From: Candidatus Cloacimonetes bacterium 4572_55
GTDB taxonomy: Bacteria; 4572-55
DNA: 10,691 nucleotides
Direction: 5' to 3'
Assembly (NCBI GenBank): GCA_002084765.1
Contig: NBMB01000078.1
Location: 1 to 10,691 of the forward strand
Shown here piece after piece: positions 8,196-10,691 of the stretch. Under the pieces are notes generated by a model. The model worked only from the letters and a program-made list of their open reading frames with translations. It was not told the origin of the DNA and did no database searches. Numbering within the stretch: position 1 is the first letter of the stretch; the number at the start of each line of letters is the position of its first letter. The position numbers and the translations under genes were made by a program.

Positions 8196-9830
8196 GTGTT
8201 TAAAAACACATGGTTTTGTCTCGCGATTTGTTTTGTTTTTTTGACCGCGATTTTTGTTGGATGCAGCGACGACGATGATGCAGACGACAAAAAAATCGCG
8301 GAAGTTCTTGTTCAAGGGTCAGCGATCAATGGCGCAAACGGGGTCATCTTTGATAGCCAGGATCAGCTGCACATTGCCAGTGTGATCGGTCGGTCGATCA
8401 CTGTAATGGATCGAGAAACCGGAGAGATTATCGATGTCCTAGGAACCGATACTGGAGTCGATTGTCCGGATGACCTGATTTTCGCGCCGGATGGAACTCT
8501 CTACTGGACCTCATTTTTAACCGGCGAGGTTGGGAGATTGGATACAGATGGGACTGTCAAAAAGCAATTTGTCGGTCCCGGGGTGAACCCAATAACGATC
8601 TCGGATGATGGCAGACTATTTGCCGCGCTTGATTTTCTCGGCGACGGGTTGTACGAGTTGGATCCAAATTTAGAGGAAGCCCCGCGTCTGATTATTCAAC
8701 AACTCGGATTTTTAAATGCCTTTGATTTTGGTCCTGACGGTCTACTATATGGTCCTATCTGGACTCAAAAGCATGTGGTTCGTATCGACGTCGATGCGGA
8801 ACAGCCGACAGTGGAAGTCGTCGCAGATGGATTCGAGTTATGTTCTGCTGTTAAATTCAACTCACAGGGCGAATTGCATGTAGCTGACCAAAAAGCGGGT
8901 TCTGTTTATCGTGTTGACGTGAATACGGGCGAAAAAACACTGGTCGGCTCTGGTCTGCATAAAACAGACAATCTGGCTTTTGATTCGAGCGACCGTCTTT
9001 TTGTCTCCAGCGCGGACGACGGTTATATCGGCGAAGTTCTCAGCGATGGGACAGGAAAAACCGTATATGCCGGGGGTATGGTTTTTTTCGGCGGGATTAC
9101 ATATCAATCCAATTCCCTGTTTGTAGCAGACCTTTTTAACCTGCGAGAAGTTGATCCACAAACCGGTGAAGAACTCAGCGTCGCAACATCTTACCTCGGC
9201 GTTCCTGGAATCACAACTTCTATGACAGTTGCCAGCGATGGCGAGAATATGATCGTCACCTCCTGGTTTGCCAGAGCTGTTCAGGTTTGGAATCACAGTG
9301 ACACGCAGGTCGTGGAGCAATATTTTGATTTCGGAATTCCGCTGAACGCTATTCGATTTCAGGAGGACTTGATCGTGGTTGACCTGATCACGACCAGCCT
9401 TATTCGCGCCGATGGTCAGAATCCGGAAGTACGGACAACGATTGCAGATCTGACATTGCCTGTGGGTATGGCTGCCGACGAGCACAATCTGTGGGTCTCT
9501 GATTGGGGTACCGGAGAGATATTCCAGGTCATTCAGGCGGATTCAGTCCTGACCGATCCCCTTGTGCTTGCTTCGAATCTACTTAATCCAGAAGGAATGA
9601 CCCTCGGCAGTGACGGCGAACTGTTTGTCGTTGAGGTTGGAGCAGACCGTGTGGTATCGATAGACCTTGAAAGCGGAGCCATTACGCCCGTTGTCGAGGA
9701 GTTGGACCTGGGATCTGAGGCGGTTCCCGGAATGCCTTCTTCATGGATTTTTAACGATATTACCCTGTCCCCTGACGGAACTCTGTATGTAACTGGGGAT
9801 CGCGGGAAAGTTTTGTATAAGATAAAATAG
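8196..9830 (+). CDS. Lipoprotein with two predicted six-bladed beta-propellers
   Basis: The 544-residue product starts with a type II signal peptide: K4, a hydrophobic core (6-20) and FVGC with the lipidated cysteine at 23. A short acidic linker (SDDDDADD) follows. The rest is made of about twelve repeats spaced roughly 38-54 residues apart, of the NHL/SMP-30-like blade type. Clear examples are PDDLIFAPDGTLYWTS (91-106), TDNLAFDSSDRLFVSS (257-272), PEGMTLGSDGELFVVE (465-480) and NDITLSPDGTLYVTG (520-534). Twelve blades fit two six-bladed propellers. Such folds bind ligands or act as lactonases/hydrolases; I cannot assign a reaction. The GTG at 8196 is favoured by AAGGAG at 8183-8188 and by the signal peptide beginning there. 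A T-rich gap of 102 bases without a clear terminator separates it from the RND gene, so linkage to that gene is uncertain. It is probably anchored in the outer membrane facing the periplasm, or at the surface. Confidence 0.85.
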   Translation: MFKNTWFCLAICFVFLTAIFVGCSDDDDADDKKIAEVLVQGSAINGANGVIFDSQDQLHIASVIGRSITVMDRETGEIIDVLGTDTGVDCPDDLIFAPDGTLYWTSFLTGEVGRLDTDGTVKKQFVGPGVNPITISDDGRLFAALDFLGDGLYELDPNLEEAPRLIIQQLGFLNAFDFGPDGLLYGPIWTQKHVVRIDVDAEQPTVEVVADGFELCSAVKFNSQGELHVADQKAGSVYRVDVNTGEKTLVGSGLHKTDNLAFDSSDRLFVSSADDGYIGEVLSDGTGKTVYAGGMVFFGGITYQSNSLFVADLFNLREVDPQTGEELSVATSYLGVPGITTSMTVASDGENMIVTSWFARAVQVWNHSDTQVVEQYFDFGIPLNAIRFQEDLIVVDLITTSLIRADGQNPEVRTTIADLTLPVGMAADEHNLWVSDWGTGEIFQVIQADSVLTDPLVLASNLLNPEGMTLGSDGELFVVEVGADRVVSIDLESGAITPVVEELDLGSEAVPGMPSSWIFNDITLSPDGTLYVTGDRGKVLYKIK

Positions 9831-9869
9831 CATCCGCGGATTCCTCAATGTTGGATTGCTTATCACCGC

Positions 9870-9905
9870 AGAGGCGCGGAGAATCGTTTAACTCTCCGCG
9901 CCTCT
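9870..9905. terminator. Perfect 13-bp palindrome, possible terminator of the lipoprotein gene
   Basis: AGAGGCGCGGAGA (9870-9882) pairs perfectly with TCTCCGCGCCTCT (9893-9905) around a ten-base loop, 39 bases after the lipoprotein stop. Only three T follow the stem, so the T-run is weak. The left arm is preceded by CACCGC, giving a string that resembles a dispersed palindromic repeat known to me from environmental genomes. It may be both a repeat element and a terminator. Confidence 0.6.
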
Positions 9906-10019
9906 TTCCGTCGTGGATGGCGATCCAATTGCAATACGCGCCCCTTCCCTGCGGTTGCTATAGTGACGTAGGCGGATTGTTTCCCGCACCTGATCCAGCA
10001 ATTTTTTTTCTTTGGCCAT
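9888..10019 (-). pseudogene. Frameshifted N-terminal remnant of a tyrosine recombinase (integron-integrase-like)
   Basis: The ATG at 10019-10017 on the minus strand opens a 43-codon frame whose first part reads MAKEKKLLDQVRETIRLRHYSNR. By eye this matches the start of integron integrases and related tyrosine recombinases (KLLDQVR...IR..HYS.RTE). The frame then loses similarity, but a two-base shift restores AYCNWIAIHDGKR, which fits the continuation usually written AYVDWI...FHGKR. A frameshift and probably a few missing codons are therefore visible inside the N-terminal SAM-like core-binding domain. All of the catalytic domain (R, H, R, Y residues) is absent: the sequence runs into the palindrome and then the lipoprotein gene. 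It cannot make an active recombinase. IntI-specific features lie in the missing part, so a plain Xer or phage-type recombinase remains possible. Confidence 0.72.
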
Positions 10020-10048
10020 GATGTTTTCTCATTTTCCTCAAGAAATTA

Positions 10049-10077
10049 TTGACAATGCCAGTGGAATTTGTTAGGTT
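10049..10077 (+). promoter_or_regulatory. Possible rightward promoter towards the repeat array
   Basis: A perfect TTGACA at 10049-10054 is followed after 17 bases by TAGGTT (10072-10077), which matches TATAAT at only three positions. It points towards the 82-bp repeats. In an integron this would be the place and direction for a cassette promoter. The poor -10 box keeps confidence low. A second TATAAT at 10167-10172, directly before the first repeat, has only TTAGGT (10144-10149) as a -35 at 17 bases. Confidence 0.25.
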
Positions 10078-10097
10078 TACGTCATTCTTAAATCTTG

Positions 10098-10115
10098 AAA
10101 CAGAATATGCTGTTT
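10098..10115. promoter_or_regulatory. Palindromic operator candidate
   Basis: AAACAG (10098-10103) and CTGTTT (10110-10115) are perfect inverted repeats around a six-base centre. They cover the -10 box of the minus-strand promoter candidate, a typical position for a repressor site. The size suits a dimeric helix-turn-helix protein, but no cognate regulator is seen in the window. Confidence 0.35.
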
Positions 10116-10130
10116 TTGCTGTCAAGTCAA
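10102..10130 (-). promoter_or_regulatory. Possible promoter of the recombinase remnant
   Basis: On the minus strand TTGACT (10130-10125) is followed after exactly 17 bases by TATTCT (10107-10102). That is five of six and four of six matches to the sigma-70 consensus. It points towards the recombinase start 83 bases downstream. An 18-base palindrome covers the -10 box. No LexA-type CTGT-N8-ACAG box is visible, unlike many integron integrase promoters. Confidence 0.45.
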
Positions 10131-10204
10131 GGAATGAAGTGTGTTAGGTGATTTTTGTCCGTCTATTATAATGTTAGTAGGTCAACTCGTTTACACATTG
10201 TCTT

Positions 10205-10264
10205 ACCTACTAACTTTGTCTTGCTCTCCGACCTATCGGCGGGAGAAGAACGGTGTTAGTAGGT
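10205..10264 (+). other. attC-like site 1
   Basis: ACCTACTAAC (10205-10214) and GTTAGTAGGT (10255-10264) are a perfect ten-base inverted pair enclosing the inner imperfect stem around CTCTCCG and CGGCGGGAG. This copy has an extra T in the left inner arm relative to the other two. Orientation (AAC left, GTT right) matches cassettes reading away from the recombinase remnant. Confidence 0.45.
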
Positions 10265-10287
10265 AGTACTCGTGTACACATTGCTTT

Positions 10288-10346
10288 ACCTGCTAACTTT
10301 GCCTTGCTCCCGACCTAGCGGCGGGAGAAGAGCGGTGTTAGTAGAT
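10288..10346 (+). other. attC-like site 2
   Basis: ACCTGCTAAC (10288-10297) faces GTTAGTAGAT (10337-10346). Eight of ten outer positions pair in the Watson-Crick sense, and the inner arms CTCCCG and CGGGAG are a perfect six-base pair extended by CTT/AAG beyond a bulged G. Only 23 bases separate it from the end of site 1, so no gene lies between. Confidence 0.45.
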
Positions 10347-10369
10347 AGTACTCGTTTACACATTGTCTT

Positions 10370-10427
10370 ACCTGCTAACTTTGCCTTGCTCCCGACCTTT
10401 GGCGGGAGAAGAGCGGTGTTAGTTACC
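10370..10427 (+). other. attC-like site 3
   Basis: ACCTGCTAAC (10370-10379) faces GTTAGTTACC (10418-10427). Only the core CTAAC/GTTAG pairs here; the outer bases diverge, as expected where a different downstream cassette or flank begins. The inner stem is kept, with a loop one base shorter than in site 2. Confidence 0.45.
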
Positions 10428-10593
10428 AAATAATAGTAAATGTGAATGGCGTAAACTGAAAGCATTTGTTGATAATTATAATAATAAATTTCATGCTGAT
10501 TATACTTTGTCAGAATGTTTGGATGTGTTCGATAGTACAAGGGCACAGCCTGAGATAAAATTAATAGAAAAAGGGAAAAAAGATATTGGGTAG
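10423..10593 (+). pseudogene. Start-less ORF fragment after the last repeat
   Basis: A frame of 56 codons runs from just after the TAG inside GTTAGTTACC to TAG at 10591-10593. Its composition looks like real protein rather than random translation: CEWRKLKAFVDNYN and YTLSECLDVFDSTRAQPE are mixed charged/aromatic segments with a plausible alternation of helix residues. There is no ATG or GTG at a sensible position (the only GTG is deep inside) and no ribosome binding site. It is therefore best seen as the remnant of a gene whose 5' end was lost or replaced at the repeat boundary. I do not recognise the family. Local base composition is AT-rich compared with the genes on the left. Confidence 0.45.
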
Positions 10594-10691
10594 TCACCCT
10601 ATTGCATATTGTTGCTTCACGTATTATCTTAAGTGATCGCATCCCATTATTTTACTTATAACATGTTGAGGTCGCGGCTATGTGTAACAAC
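10594..10691. other. AT-rich stretch without a recognisable gene
   Basis: No start codon with a ribosome binding site and no sizeable frame is seen. The last bases (TATAACATGTTGAGGTCGCGG and following) contain short AAC/GTT elements, including the palindrome AACATGTT, and end in GTAACAAC. They could open a further recombination-site-like structure, but the window ends before it could be judged. Confidence 0.3.

Larger units (their letters stand above)
10070..10149. other. Possible attI-like region with two GTTAGGT sites
   Basis: GTTAGGT occurs at 10070-10076 and again at 10143-10149, between the recombinase start and the first repeat. Both fit the integron core-site consensus GTTRRRY, and they lie where an attI site would be expected (upstream of the integrase gene and before the array). 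Nothing else in the stretch is diagnostic, and attI sequences are poorly conserved, so this is positional inference. Confidence 0.3.
10173..10417. repeat. Three tandem 82-bp repeats with attC-like inverted repeats
   Basis: The units span 10173-10254, 10255-10336 and 10337-10417 (82, 82 and 81 bases); a fourth begins with GTTAGT at 10418. Copies 2 and 3 differ at about seven positions. Each unit starts GTTAGTAG and contains ACCTRCTAAC about 30 bases in. From each ACCTRCTAAC to the next GTTAG (10205-10264, 10288-10346, 10370-10427) the strand can fold as follows: CTAAC pairs with GTTAG, TTT and GGT stay open, GC-CTT-G-CTCCCG pairs with CGGGAG-AAG-A-GC with a bulged G and a bulged A, and a short loop caps it. 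This R''-L''-L'-R' layout with extrahelical bases and a length near 60 bases resembles integron attC sites. The outer heptamers (TRCTAAC, GTTAGTA) miss the strict RYYYAAC/GTTRRRY consensus. Alternatives are a REP-like or other tandem repeat. Confidence 0.85.

Noticed and set aside
10098-10115. LexA (SOS) box before the recombinase remnant
   Set aside because: The half-sites are in the order ACAG...CTGT with six bases between, the reverse of CTGT-N8-ACAG.
10055-10147. 30-codon plus-strand frame starting ATG at 10055
   Set aside because: It has no good ribosome binding site, and the nearby TTGACA promoter candidate would start transcription downstream of its ATG. It is too short to support without homology.
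10173-10417. CRISPR array
   Set aside because: The units are directly abutting 82-bp tandem copies with no unique spacers, and no cas gene is present.
10286-10642. 118-codon minus-strand frame across the repeats
   Set aside because: It runs through the 82-bp units, whose period is not a multiple of three, and has low-complexity Y/N/L-rich composition and no ribosome binding site. It conflicts with the better-looking plus-strand fragment.

Overview
The window reads as a chromosomal segment of a Gram-negative-type bacterium. It encodes an RND-family inner-membrane transporter and a lipoprotein with a long signal peptide, and base composition looks close to balanced over the genes. The first three genes are tilS, hpt and ftsH, an order known from Bacillus and many other phyla, so it does not fix the taxonomy. 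Two intergenic elements (ATCTGCG repeats near 70-97, and a CACCGCAGAGGCGCGGAGA palindrome near 9865-9905) resemble short dispersed repeats I associate with environmental and candidate-phylum genomes such as Poribacteria. That is only a weak hint of origin.

Positions 1-4294 hold the housekeeping block. tilS (tRNA-Ile lysidine synthetase) and hpt (hypoxanthine phosphoribosyltransferase) are 14 bases apart and probably co-transcribed. An AT-rich gap containing a tandem repeat with two TATAAT boxes precedes ftsH (membrane AAA+ zinc protease). A very clear intrinsic terminator closes ftsH at 4255-4294.

Positions 4320-8093 hold a two-gene unit: a small membrane protein of unknown function, then a 1044-residue RND permease with no adaptor or outer-membrane channel gene beside it. 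Next, at 8196-9830, is a lipoprotein built from about twelve blade-like repeats, best explained as two six-bladed beta-propellers.

Positions 9831-10691 are the most interesting part. This stretch has no intact gene. It holds, in order: a palindrome; a frameshifted remnant (minus strand) of the N-terminus of a tyrosine recombinase resembling integron integrases; a control region with a divergent promoter candidate, a palindrome and two copies of GTTAGGT; three tandem 82-bp repeats, each able to fold into an attC-like hairpin flanked by CTAAC and GTTAG; and a start-less ORF fragment beginning inside the last GTTAG. The layout (integrase pointing left, site-like repeats reading right) matches an integron. 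I infer a decayed integron whose cassettes are reduced to little more than recombination sites. The repeats do not meet the strict RYYYAAC/GTTRRRY core consensus, so this remains a hypothesis.
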